The notes below the pieces were generated by a model. That model saw only the letters and a list, made by a program, of their open reading frames with translations. It did not search any database and was not told where the DNA came from. A program made the position numbers and the translations under genes. Source: Ruminococcaceae bacterium UBA1375 (GTDB taxonomy: Bacteria > Bacillota > Clostridia > Oscillospirales > Ruminococcaceae). Taken from it: DNA of 64,000 nucleotides. The stretch is taken from assembly GCA_002305795.1 (NCBI GenBank), contig DBRF01000004.1:34982-98981 (forward strand), in the 5' to 3' direction. Below are positions 23,727-32,046 of the stretch, one piece after another (position 1 is the stretch's first letter; the number at the start of each line of letters is the position of its first letter).

Positions 23727-24644
23727 TTAATCTGCTGAGTAGACCCATCTATTCTGCACTTTGAACTGAATCAAGGTGATAATCAGAATGATGATAGTCA
23801 AAATCCAGGAAATTGCTGCACCGTAACCCATCCGGGCGCCAGCCATCTGGTTGAAGGTGACGTCGTAGATGTAGTACACCACGGTAATCGCTGTCTTGGT
23901 AAACTCGTACGCACCGGTTGCCAAAACGTTGATTTCCACGTAGATTTGCAGACCGCCAATGATCGTAGTAATAATGATGTAGAAGGAAATGGGGGTTAAC
24001 AACGGGAAAGTGATGTGAGTAAACCGCTTCCATCCGCTGGCACCGTCGATCTCAGCCGCTTCGTAGTAAGAACGGTTGATGTTCTGAAGACCTGCAAGAT
24101 ACAGCACGGTGGTGCCGCCCACGCCTTTCCAAACAGTGAAGATGATGATAGCCCATTTCACGGTGCCGGGATCATACAGCCAGTTGGGGCCGTCAATGCC
24201 AAACAAACTCTTCAGCACGGCATTGAGCAAACCGCTCTGGGTATAAATCTGGTTCCACAGCACAGAAACCGCAACCAGGGAGGATACCACGGGAACGTAG
24301 TACATGGTACGCAGGATTCGCACGCCGGGAATTTTCCGGTTCATGCCCATAGCCAAGAACAAGGCAATGATCATGCCAATGGGAATACCGATCAAGTAGA
24401 AGAAGGTGTTGCCTAGGGAGTACCAGAAAGTCGGGGTTGTGAAGAGTTCTGCGAAGTTATCAAAGCCCACAAACCGCATATCTCCGATACCAGTCCAGCT
24501 CTGGAAGCTCAGTACGATGGAGAAGCAGATGGGGAACAGCATAAAGCACAGGAACCCAACAATGGGAGCCAGTATAAAGAGCAAACCGGCCCGTTCCTCT
24601 TGTCTGGCGGCTCGACTAAGCTTATGCTTCTGCTTAGTTGCCAT
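23727..24644 (-). CDS. sugar ABC importer permease (MalF/CUT1 family)
   Basis: 305 residues with six membrane segments and the EAA motif YEAAEIDGASGWKRFTHITF. N-terminus is basic (MATKQKHKLSRAARQEERAG). It forms the membrane channel with the MalG-type partner. ATG 24644 has AAGGAG nine bases upstream; an ATG seven codons further upstream overlaps that site and is disfavoured. Second gene of the binding protein-permease-permease-GH43 operon, after a partial terminator that separates it from the binding-protein gene. Confidence 0.92.
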   Translation of the reverse strand: MATKQKHKLSRAARQEERAGLLFILAPIVGFLCFMLFPICFSIVLSFQSWTGIGDMRFVGFDNFAELFTTPTFWYSLGNTFFYLIGIPIGMIIALFLAMGMNRKIPGVRILRTMYYVPVVSSLVAVSVLWNQIYTQSGLLNAVLKSLFGIDGPNWLYDPGTVKWAIIIFTVWKGVGGTTVLYLAGLQNINRSYYEAAEIDGASGWKRFTHITFPLLTPISFYIIITTIIGGLQIYVEINVLATGAYEFTKTAITVVYYIYDVTFNQMAGARMGYGAAISWILTIIILIITLIQFKVQNRWVYSAD

Positions 24645-24665
24645 ACTATTACACTCCTTTTTCAA

Positions 24666-24700
24666 AAACTGGCTGCCAACCGTTTTCGTTAGCAGCCAGT
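24666..24700 (-). terminator. intra-operon hairpin after the sugar-binding protein gene
   Basis: ACTGGCTGC (24700-24692) and GCAGCCAGT (24676-24668) followed by TTTTTG on the minus strand. Expected to lower permease expression relative to binding protein. Confidence 0.65.
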
Positions 24701-24756
24701 CTTCTCAACTAATTTCCTTTGCTACACCATAGTGCAGCTTTCAGGAATGCGAATCA

Positions 24757-26190
24757 TCAGCCGCCGATGGCCATTTCATATTCTTCCCAAGCAGTATCCA
24801 ACTGTTCCTGGCAAGCGGTCTGCATGGCGCTCATGTAGTCTTCCGCAGAAACATTGCCTTCCAGGAAGGTGGTGAACTGAGACAGGAAGCCTTCAGAGCC
24901 GTCCCACCAAGCGGTAGTGGGAGTGTAGAAGTATTCGGGCATTACGTTCCGATAGCCGTAGCCATTGGGAGCAGTACCGGATTCTTCACCGCCCATGTAG
25001 TTGAACACGACCTGATAGTTGTCAGCGTACTGAATTTCACCGCTGGCGACCTTTTCAGAGAATTCGCCGTTGGCGTAGCTCATCAGGTTGGGGAGCTGGA
25101 TGCCGCCCTCAGCCAACTGACGCTGACCTTCCATATCGGTAGAGTAGTACTCAATGAACTTCACAGCAGCATCCACATTGTCGCTCTGAGCGTAGATAGC
25201 GTAGCCGACCGTACCAGCACGAGCCGCAGAGTAGGTTCCGCTGGGTCCTACGGGGAAGTAGGTCAGACCCCAGTCGTCAAACGCAACGATAGAAGTGTCG
25301 TTGAAGTTTTTCACGTCCCAGGTGCCGCAGGGGTAGAAACCGATCTGGCCAGAGGTCCAGCGCTGATACACTTCCAGGGCAGCGTCTTCAGCGGGAGTGG
25401 GAGCCAGGCCTTCCTGAACCAGGCTCAGCAGGAAGTTCATGGAATCCAGGAATTCTTGCTGATATGTACCGTCAGCATTGACCAATTCGATCGTTCTCAT
25501 ATCGTCGCTGAGGAAGTGGCCATTGTTGCCGTACAGAATCTGGGGGAAGAAGAAAGCAGTGGGGATAGCGCAGCCCCAGGTGGGGTTGGCGTCGTCTTCG
25601 GTGACCAACTGAGCGCAGACATCCTTGAACTCATCCCAGGTCATGGGGTTGTCGTTGTCCGGATAAGCAACACTCTTGGCATCGAACAGGTTCTTGTTGT
25701 ACGCATACATAAACACGGAGTAGTCGTGAGGCAGAGCGTACAGAGCACCGGTTTCGGTTTGCTTGGTTTCGGTGTCATAACGGAAAGCGTTAATGGCATC
25801 CGGCCAAATGTCGCTGATGGCTTCCTGCTGTGCTTCGTCAAAGTGCTCGTCCAAAGCAAGGATCTGACCTTGTTCTGCGTAACGAGCCACGTTAGCAGGC
25901 TCAATGTAGAATACGTCGGCCATGGTGCCGGCAGCCAGAGCAGAGGTCACCTGAGTGGCGTAGCCATCCTGCTGGCTCTGCTGGATTTCTACGGTGCCGA
26001 TGTCGGGATTTTCTTCTTCGAAGCTCTGCCGCATCTGTTCGTAGATTTCCATTTCGTGGGTCTGGCCGTAAATCATAACGGTCAAGCCGGCGCCGCTATC
26101 GCCGCAGCCGGTGAACCCAACCAGCGCAGTAGCTGCCATTGCGGCGGTCAACACACCGCACAAGCAGCGCTTGAAAATGCGTTTGTTCAT
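24757..26190 (-). CDS. sugar ABC importer lipoprotein binding protein
   Basis: 477 residues. Lipoprotein signal with lipobox LVGFTGC; the mature protein is a family 1 extracellular binding protein with the usual start LTVMIYGQTHEMEIYEQM, FEEENPDIGTVEIQ and YALPHDYSVFMYAYNKNLFD segments. It should capture arabino-oligosaccharides released by the GH43 lipoprotein and hand them to the two permeases; the ligand is inferred from context. ATG 26190 has AGGAGG upstream; the longer frame would bury the signal. First gene of the operon. Confidence 0.92.
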   Translation of the reverse strand: MNKRIFKRCLCGVLTAAMAATALVGFTGCGDSGAGLTVMIYGQTHEMEIYEQMRQSFEEENPDIGTVEIQQSQQDGYATQVTSALAAGTMADVFYIEPANVARYAEQGQILALDEHFDEAQQEAISDIWPDAINAFRYDTETKQTETGALYALPHDYSVFMYAYNKNLFDAKSVAYPDNDNPMTWDEFKDVCAQLVTEDDANPTWGCAIPTAFFFPQILYGNNGHFLSDDMRTIELVNADGTYQQEFLDSMNFLLSLVQEGLAPTPAEDAALEVYQRWTSGQIGFYPCGTWDVKNFNDTSIVAFDDWGLTYFPVGPSGTYSAARAGTVGYAIYAQSDNVDAAVKFIEYYSTDMEGQRQLAEGGIQLPNLMSYANGEFSEKVASGEIQYADNYQVVFNYMGGEESGTAPNGYGYRNVMPEYFYTPTTAWWDGSEGFLSQFTTFLEGNVSAEDYMSAMQTACQEQLDTAWEEYEMAIGG

Positions 26191-26313
26191 AATTTTCCTC
26201 CTGTCTTTTTTAGTACACCGGTTCTGTGAATCAAAATTCACAAAACCTTCATACTTTATTTCAGAAACATCGAAGAATGCCCTGAATTCTTCACCGTTTC
26301 TTAATACACGTCA

Positions 26314-26343
26314 ATACTAGCACAAATGCACGGGGATTGTCAA
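26314..26343 (-). promoter_or_regulatory. promoter of the arabino-oligosaccharide importer operon
   Basis: TTGACA (26343-26338), 18-base spacer, TAGTAT (26319-26314) on the minus strand. No clear AraR box was found beside it. The rest of 26191-26599 holds only this promoter and the araD terminator. Confidence 0.6.
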
Positions 26344-26523
26344 GTATTTTCGTTCAATTTCTCCAACTTTTTGGGCAATTTTTTTTGCCGGTTTGATCTC
26401 AGTGTGAATTTTTCGAGAAAAACCCAGTCTTTTCTTGGTATTGTGCCAGTTTAAAGTTTGCAAAAACCTTACCGTTTCGTCACAAATTATCCACAAAGCC
26501 TTGGAAGAAATTTTACAAATGTC

Positions 26524-26560
26524 CAGAAAAACAGCGCTTTCCGAAATTTCAGAAAGCGCC
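26524..26560 (-). terminator. terminator of the araBAD operon
   Basis: GGCGCTTTC (26560-26552) and GAAAGCGC (26541-26534) with GU-free stem, followed by TGTTTTTC on the minus strand, 40 bases after the araD stop. Confidence 0.75.
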
Positions 26561-26599
26561 GTAAATCTGAAACGTTTGCTGTGCTTTCAACAGAAAAAA

Positions 26600-27304
26600 T
26601 TATTTTTTCTTCTGTCCGTAATACGCATTGGGTCCATGCTTACGCATAAAGTGCTTGTCCTGCATATCCTGCGGAGCCGTAGCCACCTTGGGATTTACCA
26701 TCTCGGTAAACATATCCATCTTGGCCACCTCTTCCAGCACCACAGCGTGATAAACAGCGTCCGCCGGATCGGTGCCCCAGGTGAAGGGGCCGTGGTTCTT
26801 GCAGATGACGGCAGAGACGTACATGGGGTTAATGCCCCGTCCCTGGAAGGTCTCGATGATCACCTTGCCGGTGTTCTTCTCATAAGCTTCCTCAATCTCA
26901 TCCTTGGTCAAATTTCTGGCGCAGGGAATGGGACCGTAGAAATAGTCCGCATGGGTAGTGCCGTAGCAGGGGATGTCCCGACCGGCCTGTGCCCAAGAAG
27001 TGGCATAGGGGGAGTGGGTGTGCACTACGCCGCCGATTTCCGGGAAGGCATTGTACAGCTCCTGGTGGGTGGGGGTGTCGGAAGAAGGATTCAAATCCCC
27101 TTCTACCACCTTACCGGTTTTCAGGTCCACAACCACCATGTCGGAGGGCTTGAGTTCATCGTAATCCACGCCGGAGGGCTTGATTACGAAAACGCCTTTT
27201 TCCCGGTCTACGCCGCTGACGTTGCCCCAGGTATAGGTCACCAATTTCCGTGCGGGAAGCTCCATATTGGCTTCATACACTTTTTGTTTCAGTTCTTCCA
27301 GCAT
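26600..27304 (-). CDS. araD: L-ribulose-5-phosphate 4-epimerase
   Basis: 234 residues, full length for AraD. Class II aldolase fold motifs: TWGNVSGVDR, IKPSGVDYDEL, SSDTPTHQELY, and the zinc-binding histidines in VVHTHSPYAT and the C-terminal half. It converts L-ribulose 5-phosphate to D-xylulose 5-phosphate, the last step of arabinose entry into the pentose phosphate pathway. ATG 27304 follows AAAGGAAG; the earlier in-frame start lacks a site. Order araB-araA-araD on one strand. Confidence 0.96.
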   Translation of the reverse strand: MLEELKQKVYEANMELPARKLVTYTWGNVSGVDREKGVFVIKPSGVDYDELKPSDMVVVDLKTGKVVEGDLNPSSDTPTHQELYNAFPEIGGVVHTHSPYATSWAQAGRDIPCYGTTHADYFYGPIPCARNLTKDEIEEAYEKNTGKVIIETFQGRGINPMYVSAVICKNHGPFTWGTDPADAVYHAVVLEEVAKMDMFTEMVNPKVATAPQDMQDKHFMRKHGPNAYYGQKKK

Positions 27305-27341
27305 AACGAAGTACTTCCTTTCCAATCAGGCTGAAGTCCAA

Positions 27342-28826
27342 TTACAGGATGCCCTTGATTTTGTAAGCAACATCCTTGAGCATCAGGTCCTGCTTGAACT
27401 GACGCATATTGGTTTCCGGTCCGATGTGTACGAATTCAATGCCGCACATATCGGCATAGTCTTCCATCTGCTCCGCAGTCAAATCGAAGCTCAGCACGGT
27501 GTGGTGAGCGCCGCCGGCATAAATCCAGCATTCCGCAGCGGTCTGCAGATCGGGCAGAGGCTTCCAGGTGCACTTTGCCACAGGCAGGTTGGGGGTGGGT
27601 TTCGGGCAGGGAACGGCTTCCACATCGCAGCAGATCAGGCGCAGACGGCCGCCCATATCCACCAGAGAGCAGGTAATGCCCTTGCCGGATTTGCCGTCGA
27701 ATACCAGACGTGCCGGGGGTTCCTTACCGCCGATGCCCAGTTCGTGGACTTCGATTTTCGGCTTGGTGGCCGCCACGCAGGGGTCAACTTCCAGCATGTG
27801 GGCGCCCATAATCAGCTCGTTGCCGGGGATCAGGTTCAGGGTGTAGTCTTCCATGAAAGCGGTGCCGCCGGGCAGGCCTTCGGCCATCTTCTTCATAATG
27901 GTGTCCAAGGCAGCGGTTTTCCAGTCGCCTTCGCCGCCGTAGCCGATGCCCTTAGCCATCAGGTTCTGGGTAGCGATACCGGGCAGCTGACGCATACCCA
28001 CCAGATCTTGGAAGGTGTTGGTGAAGGCAGAGAAGTCGTTTTCCGCAAAGAACTTCTCCATAGCAATCTCGCAGCGGGCCTGGTAACGGACGCTGTCGAT
28101 GTTGTCGGTGTTCATATCATACTTGGAGGTGTACTCCGCCATCTTGGCGTCCACTTCCTCTTCGGTGCAGGCGTCGATGGCTTTGGCCAGGTTGCCTACC
28201 GCGTAGGTGTTGCACTCCCAGCCCAGCTTGATTTCCACTTCCACCTTGTCGCCTTCGGTAACGCCAACGTAACGCATATTGTCACCGAAACGGCAGATCT
28301 TCAGTTCCTTACCCAGCACCACGCCGGCAGCGCTGCGCATCCAGGCAGCGATCCGCTTGGTGACTTCGGGATCTTCCCAGTGGCCCATAACCACCTTGCG
28401 GTTCATACGCAGGCGGCTGGCGATAAAGCCGGTTTCACGGTCGCCGTGGGCGGACTGGTTCAAGTTCATGAAGTCCATGTCCATGGTGTCGTAGGGGATT
28501 TCCTTGTTGTACTGGGTGTGCAGGTGCAGCAGAGGCTTGTTCAGCTCCACCAGACCCTTGATCCACATCTTAGAGGGGGAGAAGGTGTGGGCAAAAATGA
28601 TCACGCCGGCGCAGGCGTCGCAGTAGTTGACTTCTTTCATGACCTTGGTGATTTCTTCGGTGCAGGTCACCACGCCCTTGTTGACGATTTTGCAGGGCAG
28701 GCCGAACTCGTTCATCTTGCTGATCATGTCATCAGCGTGCTTGATGCAAGCCTGAATGGCGTCATCGCCGTACAGGGGCTGAGAGCCGGTGACAAACCAG
28801 AACTCCAGGTCTTTTAAACTTCTCAT
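27342..28826 (-). CDS. araA: L-arabinose isomerase
   Basis: 494 residues, full length. Starts LKDLEFWFVTGSQPLYGDDA, the standard AraA N-terminus; the substrate region HLHTQYNKEIPYDTMDMDFMNLNQSAHGDRE is intact, as are the metal-binding Glu/His segments (GYGGEGDWKTAALD, MEDYTLNL, LEVDPCVA, GGAHHTVLS). It converts L-arabinose to L-ribulose using Mn2+. AAGGAG precedes the ATG. Located between araB and araD. Confidence 0.97.
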   Translation of the reverse strand: MRSLKDLEFWFVTGSQPLYGDDAIQACIKHADDMISKMNEFGLPCKIVNKGVVTCTEEITKVMKEVNYCDACAGVIIFAHTFSPSKMWIKGLVELNKPLLHLHTQYNKEIPYDTMDMDFMNLNQSAHGDRETGFIASRLRMNRKVVMGHWEDPEVTKRIAAWMRSAAGVVLGKELKICRFGDNMRYVGVTEGDKVEVEIKLGWECNTYAVGNLAKAIDACTEEEVDAKMAEYTSKYDMNTDNIDSVRYQARCEIAMEKFFAENDFSAFTNTFQDLVGMRQLPGIATQNLMAKGIGYGGEGDWKTAALDTIMKKMAEGLPGGTAFMEDYTLNLIPGNELIMGAHMLEVDPCVAATKPKIEVHELGIGGKEPPARLVFDGKSGKGITCSLVDMGGRLRLICCDVEAVPCPKPTPNLPVAKCTWKPLPDLQTAAECWIYAGGAHHTVLSFDLTAEQMEDYADMCGIEFVHIGPETNMRQFKQDLMLKDVAYKIKGIL

Positions 28827-28918
28827 TGGTATCAGTCTCCTTCTATGAAAATCCTTATGAATGGACCGGTGCTTCCCCGCCTAAGCCATGCAGGCAGGGA
28901 ATCCCGGAACAATGACGA

Positions 28919-30580
28919 TTACGCCAAGCCTTTGGCTTCCAGCTTGATCTGCTTGAGGCGCTTCATCACGTCGTTTTCACCCCGGCCGAAATAGTCGTGG
29001 AGTTTCTCATATTCTGCGTACAGCTTGTCGTACACAGCGGAGTTCTCCGGAATGGGGGTGTAGACGGTGTCCTTCAGGTTGCCCATGACACGGGCGCCTT
29101 CAAAGCAATCTTTGAATGCACCGCCGGCCACAGCGCCGAAGATGGCGGAGCCCAGTGCGGGGCCCTGGGTAGAACCTGCAATCTTGATGGGCTTCTTGAT
29201 GACGTCGGCATAAATCTGCATGGTCATGGGGTCCTTCTGGCTGATTCCGCCGGAAGCGTAGAACTCATCCACCGGGACGCCGTGCTGCTCGAAGTTTTCA
29301 ATGATCTTACGGGTGCCGTAAGCAGTGGCTTCGATCAAAGCGCGGTAGATTTCTTCCGGCTTGGTGAGCAGGGTCATGCCCAGGATCATACCGGTGAGGT
29401 CCACGTCCACCAGCACGGAACGGTTGCCGTTCCACCAGTCCAGAGCCACCAGGCCGGATTCGCCCACCTTCAGCTTTTCCGCCTTGGAGCGCAGGAACTT
29501 ATGGATGTTCATGCCGCTGGCTTCTGCCTCGTCGTAGTAATCTTTGGTCAGGCAGTTGTTGATAAACCAAGCAAAGTGGTCGCCGCAGCAGCTCTGGCCA
29601 GCTTCGTAGCCGAAGTAGCCGGGCATAACGCCGTCTTCCACCACGCCGCACATACCGGGAGCGATCTTTTCTTCGGTGCCCATGAGGATGTGGCAGGTGG
29701 AGGTACCCATGATGGCCAGCATTTTGCCGGGGCCATCGATGGTCACAGCGGGGACGCAGACGTGCGCGTCCACGTTGCCCACAGCAACGGCAGTACCCAC
29801 CTTCAGGCCGGTCATGGCAGCGGCCTTTTCATTGATTTCGCCGGCTTTGGAGCCCAGAGGAGTCACCGGGCAGCCGATCTTTTCGTCCACCATGTTTTCC
29901 AGCTTGGGGTTCAAAGCCTTGAAGAATTCCTTGGAGGGATAGCCTTCCTTCTTGCTCCACATAGCCTTGTAGCCGGCGGTGCAGGAGTTGCGGGTGTAGT
30001 TGCCGGTGAGCATCCAGGGAATCCAGTCGGCGGCTTCCACAAAATATGCCATGGTATCATACACTTCGGGGGCTTCTTCGCAGATCTGCCAGATTTTCGG
30101 CACATACCATTCGGAAGAAATCTTGCCGCCGTAACGGGCCAGGAAGGTCTCGCCCATTTCTTCCGCCTTGGCGTTGAGCATATTGGCGTACTTCTGGGCG
30201 GCATGGTGCTTCCACATCTTCACATAAGCGTGAGGGTTAGACTTGAATTCATCCAAGAAGCACAGGGGGGTGCCGTCCTTGGTGACAGGCAGTGCGGTGC
30301 AGGCGGTAAAGTCGATGCCTACGCCTACAATATCATCCGGGCTTACGCCGGACTGCTTGAGTACGTCGGGGATGGTGTAGCCCAGCACATCCAGATAGTC
30401 CTGGGGGTGCTGCAAGGCCCAGTCTACGCCCAACGGGGTTCCGTCGGGAAGAGTTTCGCTCATCACGGCGTGGGGATATTCCAGCACACTGGAACAAATC
30501 TCCTCACCGGTCTCCACATTTACCAGAACTGCACGTCCGGACAGGGAACCATAGTCCACGCCAATAGAATACTTTGCCAT
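28919..30580 (-). CDS. araB: L-ribulokinase
   Basis: 553 residues, FGGY kinase family. The N-terminal ATP-binding segment is YSIGVDYGSLSGRAVLV; substrate and phosphate segments are VGIDFTACTALPV, SSEWYVPKIWQI, MGTSTCHIL and the FGGY-C block EATAYGTRKIIENF and SGGISQKDPMTMQIYADV. Phosphorylates L-ribulose to L-ribulose 5-phosphate. AAGGAGG precedes the ATG. First gene of araBAD, directly behind an AraR operator. Confidence 0.96.
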   Translation of the reverse strand: MAKYSIGVDYGSLSGRAVLVNVETGEEICSSVLEYPHAVMSETLPDGTPLGVDWALQHPQDYLDVLGYTIPDVLKQSGVSPDDIVGVGIDFTACTALPVTKDGTPLCFLDEFKSNPHAYVKMWKHHAAQKYANMLNAKAEEMGETFLARYGGKISSEWYVPKIWQICEEAPEVYDTMAYFVEAADWIPWMLTGNYTRNSCTAGYKAMWSKKEGYPSKEFFKALNPKLENMVDEKIGCPVTPLGSKAGEINEKAAAMTGLKVGTAVAVGNVDAHVCVPAVTIDGPGKMLAIMGTSTCHILMGTEEKIAPGMCGVVEDGVMPGYFGYEAGQSCCGDHFAWFINNCLTKDYYDEAEASGMNIHKFLRSKAEKLKVGESGLVALDWWNGNRSVLVDVDLTGMILGMTLLTKPEEIYRALIEATAYGTRKIIENFEQHGVPVDEFYASGGISQKDPMTMQIYADVIKKPIKIAGSTQGPALGSAIFGAVAGGAFKDCFEGARVMGNLKDTVYTPIPENSAVYDKLYAEYEKLHDYFGRGENDVMKRLKQIKLEAKGLA

Positions 30581-30641
30581 GGGTCAATCCTCCTTAAATT
30601 TAACCATATTCCGTATTGCGGTCGGCAATACCGCTCAAAAA

Positions 30642-30655
30642 GTTGTACGAACAAC
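30642..30655 (-). promoter_or_regulatory. AraR operator of araBAD
   Basis: GTTGTACGAACAAC is one base from the core TTGTACGTACAA of the Bacillus AraR box and covers about +5 to +18. A second perfect repeat, GTATTGC-N5-GCAATAC (30613-30631), lies in the leader just downstream. Confidence 0.75.
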
Positions 30656-30666
30656 CTCTTGCCAAA

Positions 30667-30695
30667 AGTATACTAAAATTTCCCTGCAAAAGCAA
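30667..30695 (-). promoter_or_regulatory. araBAD promoter
   Basis: TTGCTT (30695-30690), 17-base spacer, TATACT (30672-30667) on the minus strand, immediately upstream of the operator. Confidence 0.7.
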
Positions 30696-30714
30696 GAAAA
30701 AATTATCAAACCGC

Positions 30715-31803
30715 TTACTTGTCCCGGTTCAGGTTGCGCACCGAGCCCCGTTCCACCATCCGCGGAGGAAACGCATAGCTTCCCCTGCTCTGGCGGCGGA
30801 TCAGCGCCAATAAGCGGCGGGCGGCTTCCGCCCCGATTTCCCCGGCGGGGTAATCAATCGAAGTCAGGCCGGGGTGCCCCACCGCGGCCAAATCAGAATT
30901 GTCAAAGCTGACGATGCTCACCTGTTCCGGCACCTTGATGCCGTTGCGGGCGTACACCTCCAGCAATTTGCAGGCAATTTCGTCGTTGTAGCATACCACC
31001 CCGGTGCTGTCGCCGATGCGGCTCAGCAGCCGTTCGTCGTCCTTGGGGGCAAACAGGGTGTCCAAATCTTCGGTAACGTACCACATCACCCAGGAATCCT
31101 CAAAGGCGGTGTCCGCATCCCGCATCTGGTTCACATAGCCGGAATAGCGGAAATGTCCCTGCACGTCGTCGGACTTAAAGATACCGAAAATCTTGCGGTG
31201 GCCCCGGCGCAGCAGAAAACGGGTGGCCAGCTTGCCGGACTCATAGTCGTTCATGGCTACATAGGGGAAGTCCATCCCGGCGTAGTAGCCGTTGAGGAAC
31301 AGCAGGGGGATCCGGTTGGCGGCAATCTCCCGGTACAGCTTTTGATTGGGGTTGGGCAAGGCGCTTTTGGTGGGCTCCACAATCAGTCCGTCTACCCCGC
31401 TTTCCAGCAGAGAAGACAGCACCTGGTTTTCATTGCGGGTTTTATTGTAAGTGATTCCCAGCTGCATATGGTAGCCGTTGAGGGAAAGCACTCGGTCAAT
31501 GCCCCGGATGACCCCGGGAAAGATGTAACTGTCCAGGTAGGTGGTAATGACCCCGATGTTCATGGTCACCGGGCGCTGATCCAAAGCAGCCCGGCTCACA
31601 TAGGTGCCGCTGCCCTGACGCCGTTCCAACAGGTTTTCCGCCACCAGGGTACTGAGGGCCTGGCGCACCGTCTGGCGGCTGAGCCGAAACCGCTGGGCCA
31701 ACTCGTGCTCACTGGGCAGCCGGCTTCCAATGGGGAAGGTGCCGGCTAAGATGCGATCCCGAATCCAGTCGCTGAGAGCCTCGTGTTTTGGCTTTCCTAC
31801 CAT
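30715..31803 (-). CDS. araR: AraR-type repressor (GntR DNA-binding head, LacI-type sensor)
   Basis: 362 residues. Residues 1-75 form a GntR winged helix (LSDWIRDRILAGTFPIGSRLPSEHELAQRF..., cited in part) and residues 85-360 a periplasmic-binding-like sensor of the LacI family (MNIGVITTYLDSYIFPGVIRG, DGLIVEP, FLNGYYAGMDFPYVAMNDY, VCYNDEIACKLLEV). This composite is diagnostic of AraR, which releases its operators on binding L-arabinose. Start ATG 31803 has AAGGAGAC upstream. The gene lies upstream of araB on the same strand with its own promoter; the operator at 30642-30655 separates the two transcripts. Confidence 0.93.
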   Translation of the reverse strand: MVGKPKHEALSDWIRDRILAGTFPIGSRLPSEHELAQRFRLSRQTVRQALSTLVAENLLERRQGSGTYVSRAALDQRPVTMNIGVITTYLDSYIFPGVIRGIDRVLSLNGYHMQLGITYNKTRNENQVLSSLLESGVDGLIVEPTKSALPNPNQKLYREIAANRIPLLFLNGYYAGMDFPYVAMNDYESGKLATRFLLRRGHRKIFGIFKSDDVQGHFRYSGYVNQMRDADTAFEDSWVMWYVTEDLDTLFAPKDDERLLSRIGDSTGVVCYNDEIACKLLEVYARNGIKVPEQVSIVSFDNSDLAAVGHPGLTSIDYPAGEIGAEAARRLLALIRRQSRGSYAFPPRMVERGSVRNLNRDK

Positions 31804-31901
31804 GGCTTTTCCCCCGTCTCCTTTCCCCGTCGGCGGAACCCGCCTGCTACGGCCTGCCCTCTCAAAAGCGGGTTTGGAGAGAAGCACACCGTTTTATGGA
31901 T

Positions 31902-31929
31902 ATTATAGCATTTTTATCCTGAAATTCAA
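31902..31929 (-). promoter_or_regulatory. araR promoter
   Basis: TTGAAT (31929-31924), 16 bases, TATAAT (31907-31902) on the minus strand. Confidence 0.6.
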
Positions 31930-32046
31930 TGGCTTTTTAGATAAAATTTCAATTTTCTCCATCTTAATCAAAAATTGCCGGAAGAAATGTTCAAATCGCC
32001 TATTTTTTAGCACGAAAAAGACAATCCTTCTTTTCCAAGCAAGCCG

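Noticed and set aside
27267..28817. 516-residue plus-strand frame opposite araA
   Set aside because: Shadow frame of a GC-rich gene; rich in His/Gly/Val with no family pattern, while araA on the other strand is certain.
28997..30676. 559-residue plus-strand frame opposite araB
   Set aside because: Shadow of araB; no start signal.
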